A stretch of 58,057 bases of DNA from an uncultured Eggerthellaceae bacterium (GCA_910589125.1 CAJURX010000014.1:1-58057); one strand, 5' to 3'; shown: positions 39,518 to 48,654, counted from the stretch's first letter. The notes: a model not told the origin generated them from the letters alone. Numbers and translations are program-made.

Positions 39518-40411
39518 ATGAGAGCGGTGTTCAGGAAGGCAGCTGCGTGTGCAGCAGCGATGGCCATGGTGGCGGCAACGGCATTGACCGGATGTGCGTC
39601 GGGCGACGGTTCGTCTGCGAGCACGGACGGCTCGGGTCAGGATGCGCCAGAAGAAGGGGTGCAGCTCCAGATATTCGCGGCAAATTCCCTCTCGAAGGCC
39701 ATGGAGGAGGTGCAAGCCATCTACACGGAGCAGACCGGCGTCACGTTCGCTGATACGCAGTACGAAGGCTCCGGTACGCTGAATGAGATGCTCGGCGGCG
39801 GTGCCTATGCCGATGCGCTCATCACGGCGTCGAACTCCACCATGGATACTGCAGTGGATGAGGGTTATGTGGATGCAGAGACCCGCTTTCCCCTCTTCAC
39901 GAATGACCTCGTGATCGTGTCTGGGCTGGATTCTACCCTTGAGGACGTCACCCTTGAGGACATCGCCTCCGGCGCTTATACGCTGGCCGTGGGGGATGCG
40001 AGCGTGCCTGCGGGCAATTATGCCAAGCAGTCCCTCACGACCACGACGCCTCCTTGTTGGATCAGCGCTGATGGCACGGTGGGACCGGATTGCTCGGGCA
40101 AGGAGGGGACCTTCGAGGGCACTCCCTTGGAGGGTAAGGTCACTGAAGGCTCCAGCGTGGGCAATGTATGCAGCTATGCGAACTCAGGAGATGTCGATCT
40201 GGCCATGGTGTACAGCTCCGATGTGCATCGCTTCGGCAACGTGAAGCAGGTGGGCACAGCTCCGTTCGGCACGCACAAGCCCATCCTCTATCCGGCGGCG
40301 GTCTGCACGGTCTCAGAGCATCCTGAAGAGGCGAAGGCGTTCTTGGAGTGGTGCTTCACGGATGAGGATGCCATCAAGGTGTGGCAGGAATGGGGATTCG
40401 AGCTGGCATAG
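39518..40411 (+). CDS. modA: Molybdate ABC transporter substrate-binding lipoprotein
   Basis: A 297-residue molybdate/tungstate-binding protein. The signal segment ends Thr-Ala-Leu-Thr-Gly-Cys, a lipobox near residue 25. The mature start Leu-Gln-Ile-Phe-Ala-Ala-Asn-Ser-Leu (near 52) supplies the Ser oxyanion contact seen in ModA, followed by Gly-Ser-Gly-Thr-Leu near 88 and Ala-Asp-Ala-Leu-Ile-Thr-Ala-Ser near 103. A small Cys-containing insert near 185-200 (Pro-Pro-Cys-Trp and Asp-Cys-Ser-Gly) is unusual and could form a disulfide. GAGGAGGGG precedes the start. First gene of modABC, supplying metal to the molybdoenzymes of the window. Confidence 0.9.
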   Translation: MRAVFRKAAACAAAMAMVAATALTGCASGDGSSASTDGSGQDAPEEGVQLQIFAANSLSKAMEEVQAIYTEQTGVTFADTQYEGSGTLNEMLGGGAYADALITASNSTMDTAVDEGYVDAETRFPLFTNDLVIVSGLDSTLEDVTLEDIASGAYTLAVGDASVPAGNYAKQSLTTTTPPCWISADGTVGPDCSGKEGTFEGTPLEGKVTEGSSVGNVCSYANSGDVDLAMVYSSDVHRFGNVKQVGTAPFGTHKPILYPAAVCTVSEHPEEAKAFLEWCFTDEDAIKVWQEWGFELA

Positions 40412-40463
40412 GGCCGTCGTGGCGCAAGGGCGCTCTCGCGCTCGCATCGATGGTGTATCTTGG

Positions 40464-41804
40464 ATGGATATGATGGGGATCAAGCACATCTCAGCATTGC
40501 TCGCGCTCATGCTCTCATGGGCGCTGGTCCCCGCACCCGCCCTCGCCGATGATGCAGCAGAGCGCACCTATGACGTCATCGTCTCCGATGAGGGTGATGC
40601 GGCTCTCATAGAGGGAGCCACGTTCGCCGTGGATGGCTTCTCTCGTGCGCAGAAGGGCTCAGCGAACGAGCGGGACGGTCAGGATATCGGGTACAGCTAT
40701 TACACGGGTTCGAGCCCTGATGCGGTCGTGGCGCTCGTGTTCTCGGATGGGGTGCTCTGCTACATCCCGCGGAGCGTGCATGCGCTCTGCGATGTCCAGG
40801 ACGCCACCTCCTGCGCGCAGATGAGGGCCTATGTCACCTCCCTCGATGCGGCGGCAGACAAGGGCTCAGGATCCATCCCCGAGGATATCCCATGGAGCTT
40901 CACGAGCGATGAGGTGGCCGTCGCGCACGGGCTCGTCATCACCTTCTCGGTGGATGTGGAGGGGCGCTTCTATGTGGGGATGGTGCCCGCTGACGCGCAC
41001 GACGCTCCTGATTGGACCACCTTGCGCCCCGACTATGCCGATATCCTCACCGTGGTAGAGCCCGGGAGCGTCCAGGTGCGCGCGCCCGCTGAGGGCCTTG
41101 CGGCGTTCGGCGAGTTCTTGGCAGGCATAGACTATTCGCCGCTCTGGGTCACGCTCAAGACCACCGGGTGTGCCATCGTGCTCATCTTCGTGCTGGGTCT
41201 AGCGGCTGCGTATCTCACGATGCGCCTGCCCAAGCGGGCCCAGGGCATCTTCGACACCATCTTCACCATCCCCATGGTGCTCCCACCCACGGTATGCGGA
41301 TTCGTGCTCCTGCTCTTGCTCGGGCGCAACACGGCCGTGGGGCAGTGGTTCATCGATATCGGATTCCCGCTCATCTTCAGCTGGCCTGCGACCGTCATCG
41401 CGGCCACCATCGTGGCGTTCCCGCTGATGTATCGTTCGTGCCGCGGTGCCTTCGAGAGCTTGGATGCGAACATGCTGGATGCCGCGCGCACGCTCGGGTG
41501 GTCGGATATGCGCATCTTCTTCCGCTTGATGATCCCCCTCACATGGAGCTCGATCGCAGCGGCCACGGTGCTCGCCTTCGCGCGCGCCCTGGGCGAATTC
41601 GGTGCCACGCTCTTTCTGGCGGGCAACTACGTGGGCATCACGCGCACGATCCCCATCGCCATCTACTTCGAATGGATGAGCGGCAACACCGATGTCGCCA
41701 TATTCTGGACAGTGGTCATCCTCTTGTTCTCGTTCGCGGTCATACTGTTCATCAACGTATGGGATCGCCGCACTACGCGGTATCGGAAGCGGAGTGATGG
41801 CTGA
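40464..41804 (+). CDS. modB: Molybdate ABC transporter permease with N-terminal extracytoplasmic domain
   Basis: A 446-residue protein, about twice the usual ModB length. A signal-peptide-like segment (near 8-28, ending Pro-Ala-Leu-Ala-Asp-Asp) is followed by ~180 residues with no recognised family, then a five-to-six-helix permease from ~235. The permease has Pro-Pro-Thr-Val-Cys-Gly-Phe near 275 and Leu-Gly-Glu-Phe-Gly-Ala-Thr-Leu near 372, the ATPase-contact motif of molybdate permeases. The extra domain may capture or sense ligand; a fusion of a separate exported protein is the simplest explanation. Start ATG 40464 is chosen over close ATGs at 40470 and 40473. It overlaps modC by eight bases. 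Confidence 0.85.
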   Translation: MDMMGIKHISALLALMLSWALVPAPALADDAAERTYDVIVSDEGDAALIEGATFAVDGFSRAQKGSANERDGQDIGYSYYTGSSPDAVVALVFSDGVLCYIPRSVHALCDVQDATSCAQMRAYVTSLDAAADKGSGSIPEDIPWSFTSDEVAVAHGLVITFSVDVEGRFYVGMVPADAHDAPDWTTLRPDYADILTVVEPGSVQVRAPAEGLAAFGEFLAGIDYSPLWVTLKTTGCAIVLIFVLGLAAAYLTMRLPKRAQGIFDTIFTIPMVLPPTVCGFVLLLLLGRNTAVGQWFIDIGFPLIFSWPATVIAATIVAFPLMYRSCRGAFESLDANMLDAARTLGWSDMRIFFRLMIPLTWSSIAAATVLAFARALGEFGATLFLAGNYVGITRTIPIAIYFEWMSGNTDVAIFWTVVILLFSFAVILFINVWDRRTTRYRKRSDG

Positions 41805-42918
41805 TATGGCACTCGAGGCGCGGATACGGAAGGACTTCGGGAGCTTCTGCCTGGATGTGGATATCAAGGCGGGCACCGAGACGTTGGGGTTCTTGGGAGC
41901 ATCGGGGTGCGGCAAGTCGCTCACCATGCGCTGCATCGCGGGGATAGAGAAGCCCGATGAGGGCTTCATCAAGGTGAACGACCGCGTCTTCTTCGACTCT
42001 GCGGCAGGGATCGACCTCTCTGCGCAAGAGCGCAAGACGGCGCTCCTGTTCCAGAGCTACATGCTGTTCCCGAACATGACCATAGAGCAGAACGTGGCGG
42101 CGGGCATCGGGCGGGATGTGCCTCGCGCCGATGCGGATGCCATCGTGGCGCGCGAGCTGTCTCGCTTCAGCCTCACGGGCTTCGAGAAGCGCTATCCGTC
42201 CCAGCTCTCCGGCGGGCAGCAGCAACGCGTGGCGCTTGCGCGCATGCTGGCGGCGCGTCCTGACATCCTCATGTTGGACGAGCCGTTCAGCGCCTTGGAT
42301 TCGCATCTCAAGGGCGTCCTCGAGCAGAACCTGGTAGACCTCTTCGCTGCCTTCGATGGCACTGTCCTCTATGTGAGCCATGACATCGACGAGGCGCTGC
42401 GCTTCTGCGACCGCATCGCGGTGGTGGAGGCGGGCCGCATCCTCGAGCTGGATACCGGAGAGCAGCTGGTGAACGCTCCCAAGTCGGAGGCGGCGCTCAA
42501 GCTCTCAGGATGCAAGAACTCCGTGCCCTTCGTGAGGATGTCCGAGCATGAGGCGTGGGTGCCCCGCTGGGGCGTTCCCGTACGGACCTTGGAGCCCATC
42601 CCCTTCGAGGAAGGGTATCTGGGCGTGCGGGCACGCTATGTGGAGCGCGTGTGCGGTCCCGGTGCGAACTGCTATCGGATGCGCGTCGACCGCATGAGCG
42701 ATGCGCGCTTCGACCGCTCCACGCTCCTCGGGTTCCTCGACCGAGCGGAGGATGAGAGCGCCACGGTGTCGCGCGAAGAGGACGAGATGCGCTTCTTGCA
42801 TCAGCACCTGTTCTGGCGCGTGGACAAGCTGGCCACCCCTGCCGATGAGCTGCCCGTGGTAGGGGAGGAGCTCTGGATTCGCATCCCGGAGGATCGGGTC
42901 TATATCGTGCGGGGTTGA
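41797..42918 (+). CDS. modC: Molybdate ABC transporter ATPase
   Basis: A 373-residue ATPase: Walker A Gly-Ala-Ser-Gly-Cys-Gly-Lys-Ser near 32, signature Leu-Ser-Gly-Gly-Gln-Gln-Gln-Arg near 132, Walker B Leu-Met-Leu-Asp-Glu-Pro near 155 and the switch His of Tyr-Val-Ser-His-Asp near 190. The last ~130 residues are a regulatory-type extension that shows no clear duplicated TOBE motif. Overlap with modB and order modA-modB-modC support the assignment; the ATPase alone would fit any anion importer. GGAG lies right before the start. Confidence 0.88.
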   Translation: MADMALEARIRKDFGSFCLDVDIKAGTETLGFLGASGCGKSLTMRCIAGIEKPDEGFIKVNDRVFFDSAAGIDLSAQERKTALLFQSYMLFPNMTIEQNVAAGIGRDVPRADADAIVARELSRFSLTGFEKRYPSQLSGGQQQRVALARMLAARPDILMLDEPFSALDSHLKGVLEQNLVDLFAAFDGTVLYVSHDIDEALRFCDRIAVVEAGRILELDTGEQLVNAPKSEAALKLSGCKNSVPFVRMSEHEAWVPRWGVPVRTLEPIPFEEGYLGVRARYVERVCGPGANCYRMRVDRMSDARFDRSTLLGFLDRAEDESATVSREEDEMRFLHQHLFWRVDKLATPADELPVVGEELWIRIPEDRVYIVRG

Positions 42919-42947
42919 GCTGCCCGCTTCGATGCTTCTCGGTCGTA

Positions 42948-42953
42948 TATAAT
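42948..42953 (+). promoter_or_regulatory. -10 element before moaA
   Basis: Perfect TATAAT in the 72-base gap between modC and moaA, 38 bases ahead of the ATG; no clear -35. moaA could therefore be transcribed both from modABC and independently. Confidence 0.45.
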
Positions 42954-42990
42954 CCCGAACGAAGAGGAACGACGCTTTGAAAGGATTCGC

Positions 42991-43989
42991 ATGAAAGACT
43001 CCCACGGCAGGGTGATCGATTACCTGCGGATCTCCCTCACTGACCGGTGCAACTTCCGTTGCGTCTACTGCATGCCCGAAGAGGGCGTCTGTCAGATGAG
43101 CCATGAAGAGATACTGTCGCTCGAGGAGATCGAGCGCCTCGTGGTCGTCGCGGCCGAGCATGGCATCAAGAGCATCCGCCTCACGGGCGGGGAGCCGCTG
43201 GTGCGCAAGGGCGTGGATGACCTCATCAGGTCCATGACGAGCATCCCGGGCATCGAGAACGTGTCGATGACCACCAATGGCGTGCTCCTGCCGCGGATGG
43301 CCGAGAGCTTGAAGGCGGCAGGGCTCAACCGGGTGAACATCTCGCTGGACACGCTCGATCCCGTCCAGTTCCATGAGATCACGCGGGTGGGCAAGCTGGA
43401 GGACACGCTCGCCGGGATCGACGCGGCCCTTGAGGTCGGATTCGATCCCGTCAAGGTGAATGCGGTCACGGTCCGACGCCTCGACCAGGACTTCCTCGCT
43501 TTCGCGAAGCTCTCATTGGACCGACCGCTCCATGTGAGGTTCATCGAGTACATGCCGCTCGGGCAGAAGGCGGGAGATGGGCTTGCTGGCTGGGGGCCGG
43601 AGGATGTGGTCCCCAGCAAGGAGCTTCTGGAGCGCATCAATGCGGATGCCGTGGCTGCGGGCATGGAACCGCTCGTCCCGGCGGATAGGAACCCGCTCGG
43701 ATGGGGCCCTGCGAAGTACATGGCGTTCCCCGGTGCTCAGGGCACCGTGGGCTTCATCTCTCCGATGTCGCGCCATTTCTGCAGCGAATGCAATCGATTG
43801 CGCTTGACGGCGGATGGCAAGATCCGCCCGTGCTTGTTCTCGGATGAGGAGTACGACGTCCGCGAGGCGCTGCGCGCAGGCGCCGATGATGAGGTGGCGC
43901 GGGTGTTGATGCAAGCGTTGGGCGCCAAGCCCGACGAGCACCATGATAAGGTGGGGACCGAGCGCAACATGAGCGCCATCGGAGGCTGA
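42991..43989 (+). CDS. moaA: GTP 3',8-cyclase (molybdenum cofactor synthesis)
   Basis: A 332-residue radical SAM enzyme catalysing the first step from GTP toward cyclic pyranopterin. The Thr-Asp-Arg-Cys-Asn-Phe-Arg-Cys-Val-Tyr-Cys-Met-Pro motif (near 17-29) binds the SAM cluster; Phe-Cys-Ser-Glu-Cys-Asn-Arg with a later Cys (near 263-281) binds the second cluster; the chain ends in Gly-Gly, needed for activity. GAAAGGA precedes the ATG. Its position just after modABC and before moaC groups molybdate uptake with cofactor synthesis. Confidence 0.96.
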   Translation: MKDSHGRVIDYLRISLTDRCNFRCVYCMPEEGVCQMSHEEILSLEEIERLVVVAAEHGIKSIRLTGGEPLVRKGVDDLIRSMTSIPGIENVSMTTNGVLLPRMAESLKAAGLNRVNISLDTLDPVQFHEITRVGKLEDTLAGIDAALEVGFDPVKVNAVTVRRLDQDFLAFAKLSLDRPLHVRFIEYMPLGQKAGDGLAGWGPEDVVPSKELLERINADAVAAGMEPLVPADRNPLGWGPAKYMAFPGAQGTVGFISPMSRHFCSECNRLRLTADGKIRPCLFSDEEYDVREALRAGADDEVARVLMQALGAKPDEHHDKVGTERNMSAIGG

Positions 43990-44044
43990 CGCGCACGATG
44001 CGGCCCATGGCAGGGATATGAGCGCTCATCGAAGAGGAGGAACA

Positions 44045-44533
44045 GTGGAACTCACGCATATAGATTCCAAGGGTGATGTCCGGATGGTGGATGTCTCTCA
44101 GAAGGCCGATACCGAGCGCATCGCCGTGGCTGAGGGATACATCTTCATGCATCAGGACACGCTCGATCTCATCGCATCCGGCGAAGCGGCGAAGGGCGAT
44201 GTCCTGGCATGCGCGCGCGTGGCGGGCGTCATGGGCGCGAAGCGCACGTCCGACCTGATCCCGATGTGCCATCCGCTCAACATCACGAAGGCGAAGGTGG
44301 AGCTGGAGCCTATATGGGCGGGCGAGCGCGAGGATGGTCGCGTGGGCATCCATGTCACCACCACCTGTGGCGTCACGGGCAAGACCGGCATCGAGATGGA
44401 GGCGCTCACCGCAGCATCCGTCGCGTGCCTCACCATCTATGACATGTGCAAGGCGGTCGATCGCGGCATGGAGATCTGCGACGTGCGCCTCCTCAAGAAG
44501 GACGGCGGCAAGACCGGCCTCTGGACGCGCTGA
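44045..44533 (+). CDS. moaC: Cyclic pyranopterin monophosphate synthase
   Basis: A 162-residue protein that converts the MoaA product to cyclic pyranopterin monophosphate. The Leu-Ile-Pro-Met-Cys-His-Pro-Leu motif near residue 75 and the Lys-Lys-Asp-Gly-Gly-Lys-Thr-Gly near the C-terminus are diagnostic. GTG 44045 is chosen because GAGGAGG lies five bases upstream; an ATG at 44018 would bury that site. The gene is 55 bases after moaA. Later cofactor genes (moaD, moaE, mog, moeA, mobA) are not in the window. Confidence 0.95.
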   Translation: MELTHIDSKGDVRMVDVSQKADTERIAVAEGYIFMHQDTLDLIASGEAAKGDVLACARVAGVMGAKRTSDLIPMCHPLNITKAKVELEPIWAGEREDGRVGIHVTTTCGVTGKTGIEMEALTAASVACLTIYDMCKAVDRGMEICDVRLLKKDGGKTGLWTR

Positions 44534-44702
44534 CCAGGTGCGCTTCGCGTCTGGCGGCATCAGCGCAGCTATGATGACCGCTCCGATCGAGGGGTGCTCG
44601 CGCGTTTTCATCCTTTCGGTTTCCCTTTGCGTGCAGTGACCTTGCGGCGTCGTCCCATCCGGTACCATCTGCTTCATATGCAGCAACGCGCAAGGAGGAA
44701 GC

Positions 44703-46232
44703 ATGGCCAAGCGAACCCGCATCATCTGCACGATGGGTCCCTCTGTGGACGATGCCGCCACGCTGCGAGCGTTGATCGACGCAGGCATGGATGTGGCGCG
44801 CCTGAACTTCTCCCATGGGACGCATGAGGAGCAGAAGGGTCGCATGGACCTCATCGAGCAGGTGCGCGCCGAGGCGGGCGTTCCCGTTGCCATCATGCTG
44901 GACACGAAGGGTCCTGAGATACGCATCGGCATCCTGCCGGAGCCCCTTGGGCTCGAGCGGGGACAAGAGGTCGTCTTGGTGCCCGAGGGCGCTGCTTTAG
45001 AGGGTGCCATCCCGCAGACCTATCCGCTGCTCGCAGATCATGTGGGGCCAGGCACGCAGATACTGCTGGATGATGGGCTCATCGAGCTTCGGGTCAGCAG
45101 GACGGAGGGGCGCGCCGTCATCTGCACGGTGGAGAATCCGGGCATCTTGAAGTCGCGCAAGTCCCTCAACATCCCCGGCGTATCCATTCCCTTCCCGCCC
45201 ATCACGGAGCAGGACAGGGCGGACATCGCATTCGGCATAGAGCAGGGGATCGACTTCGTCGCGCTCTCGTTCGTGCGCTCTGCCGAGGCGGTCCGCGTGG
45301 CGCGCGAATACATCCAGAGCCTCACCTCCGAGCACATCGGCATCATCGCCAAGATAGAGAATGCGGATGCTGTGGCGAACGTGGAGGAGATCATCAAGGC
45401 ATCGGATGCGGTCATGGTCGCTCGAGGGGATCTGGGCGTAGAGGTGCCGGAATACGAGGTCCCGCATCTGCAGAAGCGCATCATCCGCAGCTGCAATGCT
45501 GAGCACAAGCCGGTCATCATCGCCACGCAGATGCTGGAATCCATGACGCAGAACCCCCGGCCTACGCGCGCTGAGTCCACGGATGTGGCGAATGCCATCT
45601 ATGACGGCGCGGATTGCGTCATGCTCTCAGGGGAGACGGCGGCAGGCAGGTATCCGGTCGAAGCGGTGCGCATCATGAGCAAGATCGCAGAGGTCACCGA
45701 GGCGAGCATCTTCGAGGATGGCTTCTCGCCGCGCCCTGATGCGGGGCTCAAGAGCGTGTCCCACGCGGTCGGCATCGCTGCGGTGCAGACTGCGCTCGAC
45801 ATCGGTGCGCGCTGCATCATCTGCCCGACCATGACGGGGCGCTCTGCTCGGCTCATCTCGTCGCTGCGCCCTGAGGTTCCCATCTATGCCGTGTCGCCCA
45901 ATCGCCGCGTGATGCGCTCCATGCAGCTGTTCTGGGGGGTCACGCCCATGCTCGGCGACGTCCAGGGCTCCATGGGGCTCGTGATAGAGAATGCGCGCGA
46001 TGTCGTGTTCGGCGCAGGGCATCTCGAGATGGGCGATATCGCTGTGTTCACGTGCGGGGACCGGTTCACCAGTCCGGTGAAGCGCGACGCGGATGGCGCG
46101 ATCGAGAAGTTCGCGCCTGCCAACGTCATGTATGTCGTGCAGATCCGCCCTGAGGAGGTCACGGAGGCCTTGCGCGAAGGATCGACGGATGCGCTCATGA
46201 CATACGAGTTCTTCCGCGAGGTCGCCCGCTAG
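44703..46232 (+). CDS. pyk: Pyruvate kinase
   Basis: A 509-residue glycolytic enzyme making pyruvate and ATP from phosphoenolpyruvate and ADP. Recognisable parts: Arg-Thr-Arg-Ile-Ile-Cys-Thr-Met-Gly-Pro at the N-terminus, Asp-Thr-Lys-Gly-Pro-Glu near 64, Ile-Ile-Ala-Lys-Ile-Glu-Asn near 215 and Met-Val-Ala-Arg-Gly-Asp-Leu-Gly-Val-Glu near 237, which holds catalytic and metal-binding residues. The C-terminal allosteric domain is present. AAGGAGG precedes the ATG. The upstream 169-base gap shows only weak promoter matches. Confidence 0.96.
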   Translation: MAKRTRIICTMGPSVDDAATLRALIDAGMDVARLNFSHGTHEEQKGRMDLIEQVRAEAGVPVAIMLDTKGPEIRIGILPEPLGLERGQEVVLVPEGAALEGAIPQTYPLLADHVGPGTQILLDDGLIELRVSRTEGRAVICTVENPGILKSRKSLNIPGVSIPFPPITEQDRADIAFGIEQGIDFVALSFVRSAEAVRVAREYIQSLTSEHIGIIAKIENADAVANVEEIIKASDAVMVARGDLGVEVPEYEVPHLQKRIIRSCNAEHKPVIIATQMLESMTQNPRPTRAESTDVANAIYDGADCVMLSGETAAGRYPVEAVRIMSKIAEVTEASIFEDGFSPRPDAGLKSVSHAVGIAAVQTALDIGARCIICPTMTGRSARLISSLRPEVPIYAVSPNRRVMRSMQLFWGVTPMLGDVQGSMGLVIENARDVVFGAGHLEMGDIAVFTCGDRFTSPVKRDADGAIEKFAPANVMYVVQIRPEEVTEALREGSTDALMTYEFFREVAR

Positions 46233-46239
46233 CGTGCTG

Positions 46240-46248
46240 TGGTACCAT
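46240..46248 (+). promoter_or_regulatory. Extended -10 before the YebC-family gene
   Basis: TGG-TACCAT in the 56-base gap after pyk fits an extended -10 (TGn plus hexamer). No -35 is evident. Confidence 0.3.
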
Positions 46249-46288
46249 CATCAGGTTCAAAGCACGTTCATCTGAAAGGGCACTCTCT

Positions 46289-47086
46289 ATGTCAGGACAT
46301 TCAAAGTGGGCTACCACGAAGCATCGCAAGGCTGCACAGGATGCGAAACGGTCGGCGCTCTTCTCCAAGCTCTCCCGCAACATCACCGTGGCTGCGAAGG
46401 AAGGTGGAGACCCGAATCCTGAGAACAATGCGTCCCTTGCGGCTGCCATCGACAAGGCGAAGGGCTATTCGCTGCCCAAGGACAAGATCAAGACCGCTAT
46501 CGACAAGGCCTTCGGCTCCGGCAAGGATGCTGCCAACTATGAGACCGTCGTCTATGAGGGGTACGGTCCTGCTGGCATCGCCGTCTACTGCGAGGCGCTG
46601 ACGGACAACCGCAATCGCACGGCAGCCGACGTGCGCAGCGCGTTCTCCCATGCAGGCGGTAGCCTGGGCACCTCTGGCTCCGTTGCCTTCCAGTTCGAGA
46701 AGAAGGGCCAGATCATGGTCTCCAAGGAGATCGAGACGGGGGATAAGAAGAACCCCACAGGCCCGAATGGCGCGGCGGCGGATGAGGAAGAGTTCATGAT
46801 GGCCGTGGCGGAAGCCGGCGGTGATGATTACGAGGATGCCGAGGATGAGTGGATCGTCTACACCGGTCCCACCGATCTGGCGGCGGTGAAGGATGCGCTG
46901 CACGAGCAGGGCATCGAGACGAAGGGCGCTGAGCTCACCATGATCGCATCCAATCCCACCGAGGTCTCGCTCTCCGATGCGAAGAAGGTCATGCGCCTGA
47001 TCGATCGCTTGGAGGAGCTGGAGGACCTGCAGAACGTCTATCACACCGCTGATATCACCGACGAGATAGCCGAGCAGCTGGATTAG
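46289..47086 (+). CDS. YebC/PmpR/TACO1-family protein
   Basis: A 265-residue member of the family described both as DNA-binding regulators and as factors that help ribosomes through difficult motifs. It begins Met-Ser-Gly-His-Ser-Lys-Trp-Ala-Thr-Thr-Lys-His-Arg-Lys, the family hallmark, and continues with Gly-Gly-Asp-Pro near 35 and Tyr-Glu-Gly-Tyr-Gly-Pro near 90. A short Gly/Asp-rich insert near 150-185 lengthens it beyond the ~245 norm. It is followed at once by a strong terminator. ruvC, its common neighbour, is not present. Confidence 0.93.
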   Translation: MSGHSKWATTKHRKAAQDAKRSALFSKLSRNITVAAKEGGDPNPENNASLAAAIDKAKGYSLPKDKIKTAIDKAFGSGKDAANYETVVYEGYGPAGIAVYCEALTDNRNRTAADVRSAFSHAGGSLGTSGSVAFQFEKKGQIMVSKEIETGDKKNPTGPNGAAADEEEFMMAVAEAGGDDYEDAEDEWIVYTGPTDLAAVKDALHEQGIETKGAELTMIASNPTEVSLSDAKKVMRLIDRLEELEDLQNVYHTADITDEIAEQLD

Positions 47087-47114
47087 CCTCAGCATATCTC
47101 CCAAGGGATGCAAG

Positions 47115-47143
47115 GAAGGGCCGCAGGCGATCTGCGGCCCTTC
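47115..47143 (+). terminator. Intrinsic terminator after the YebC-family gene
   Basis: A 12-base stem (47115-47126 with 47132-47143, GAAGGGCCGCAG pairing with CTGCGGCCCTTC) around a five-base loop, followed by TCGTTCT. The ~100 bases from here to the convergent aminotransferase show nothing else. Confidence 0.85.
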
Positions 47144-47244
47144 TCGTTCTGGTCGGGTGTCCTGTACCGAAGAGCGCTACAGGAGCGCAGTCCATCTGCA
47201 CCCGCGGTGCACCTGTGATGCATGCGCCTCGCTCTCGTGCCGCC

Positions 47245-48534
47245 TCACGCGCGCTCGGCCATCACCTCGAGCGCGGCGATCCTCACGCAGCAGCAGAACA
47301 CGGCAAGCGCTCGTTCCAGCTCGTCCAAGGTGGGCATCGTAGGCGCGATGCGAATGTTCGCGTCGCGCGGGTCCTCGCCGTAGGGCCAGGTGGCACCTGC
47401 GCTCGTGAGGATCACGCCTGCTTCGCGAGCCAGCTCCACGGTTCGCTTGGCGGTTCCAGGGAGCCCATCGAACGAGACGAAGTACCCGCCGCGCGGGTCC
47501 GTCCAGGTGGCTATCCCCAAGCCCCCCAGCTCTTCGCTCAAGATGTGCTCTACCAGCTGGAATTTCGGGCGCATGATGTCAGCGTGCGCGGCCATGTGCG
47601 CAGCGATGGTCTGGGCATCAGGCAGGAAGCGCGCGTGTCGCAGCTGGTTCAGCTTGTCGTGCCCGATCATCTGCGCGCCGCAGAGTCGCTTCGCCTCATC
47701 CCTGTTCGCGGGTGAGGTGGCCATGGCGGCCACCCCAGCACCGGGGAACGTGATCTTGGATGTGCTCGCGAACTTCAGATACCTATCGGGAGCACCCGCC
47801 TCGCGGCACGCAACGCCGATATCCAGCAGCGCATCCTGCTTCCCTGGGCCATAGAGGTGGTGCACGCCATAGGCGTTGTCCCAGAAGATGCGGAAGTCGT
47901 CAGCCGCGCATCTCATCTGAGCAAGGCGACGGACGGTCTCGTTGGAATAGGTCACGCCTGTGGGATTGGAGTACTTGGGCACGCACCAGATGCCCTTCAC
48001 GGTGGCATCCGATGACACCGCCTGCTCGACGACATCCATGTCGGGGCCCTCGTCGGTCATGGGCACGGGCAGCATCTCTATCCCGAAATGCTCCAAGATG
48101 GCGAAGTGCCGGTCGTAGCCGGGCACAGGGCAGAGGAAGCGCACCTGGGGGAGCGTGCTCCAGGGGTCGGACCCCAAGCATCCGAAATGAAGGCAGCGCG
48201 CGATGGCATCATGCATGATGGAAAGCGATGCATTCCCGAACACGAACACGTTCTCTGGCACGTCATCCAGAAGGTGCGCCATCATCCGCTTCGCCTCGGG
48301 GATGCCGTCGATCACGCCATAGTTCCTGCAATCCGTGCCGTCCTCCGAGAAGCAGTCCTCGCGCGCTTGCAGCATCGTGAGGAGAGGGGAGGACAGGTCC
48401 AGCTGTGCTGCGGCTGGCTTGCCACGCGCCATGTTGAGCGAGAGGCCAAGCGCTTGGAATCCTGCATGTGCTGTGCGCTCGCGGTCGAGCGCCTCGCATA
48501 TCTCCTGGGACGACATACCCGAGAATGCATCCAT
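47245..48534 (-). CDS. PLP-dependent aspartate aminotransferase (Corynebacterium type)
   Basis: A 429-residue fold-type I aminotransferase. The Leu-Asn-Met-Ala-Arg-Gly-Lys-Pro near residue 33 and Asn-Tyr-Gly-Val-Ile-Asp-Gly-Ile near 72 are typical of the Asp_aminotransf branch first described in Corynebacterium; the PLP lysine lies in Ser-Thr-Ser-Lys-Ile-Thr-Phe-Pro near 260, and Pro-Lys-Tyr-Ser-Asn-Pro-Thr-Gly near 190 supplies the Asn contact. It likely exchanges the amino group between aspartate and 2-oxoglutarate. The start at 48534 follows GAAAGGATTTGAGG; an upstream frame to 48651 is rejected. Divergent from the symporter gene. Confidence 0.88.
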   Translation of the reverse strand: MDAFSGMSSQEICEALDRERTAHAGFQALGLSLNMARGKPAAAQLDLSSPLLTMLQAREDCFSEDGTDCRNYGVIDGIPEAKRMMAHLLDDVPENVFVFGNASLSIMHDAIARCLHFGCLGSDPWSTLPQVRFLCPVPGYDRHFAILEHFGIEMLPVPMTDEGPDMDVVEQAVSSDATVKGIWCVPKYSNPTGVTYSNETVRRLAQMRCAADDFRIFWDNAYGVHHLYGPGKQDALLDIGVACREAGAPDRYLKFASTSKITFPGAGVAAMATSPANRDEAKRLCGAQMIGHDKLNQLRHARFLPDAQTIAAHMAAHADIMRPKFQLVEHILSEELGGLGIATWTDPRGGYFVSFDGLPGTAKRTVELAREAGVILTSAGATWPYGEDPRDANIRIAPTMPTLDELERALAVFCCCVRIAALEVMAERA

Positions 48535-48590
48535 CCTCAAATCCTTTCGCCGAAAACAACCCGTGCCGGACAGGGGGACAGGGCGAATCG

Positions 48591-48612
48591 CTTTACTACG
48601 ATAAAGTATAAT
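48591..48612 (+). promoter_or_regulatory. Symporter promoter with operator-like repeat
   Basis: TATAAT at 48607-48612 lies 42 bases before the symporter ATG. Immediately upstream CTTTA (48591-48595) and TAAAG (48602-48606) form an inverted repeat in the spacer region, in a divergent intergenic region shared with the aminotransferase. Confidence 0.45.
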
Positions 48613-48654
48613 CCCACACTCGTTCCTACGGCACTGGAAGGGAAGAATCATCTC

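Noticed and set aside
48088..48654. An N-terminal extension of the symporter frame
   Set aside because: It runs antisense through the aminotransferase gene and the true family start with a ribosome-binding site is at 48655.
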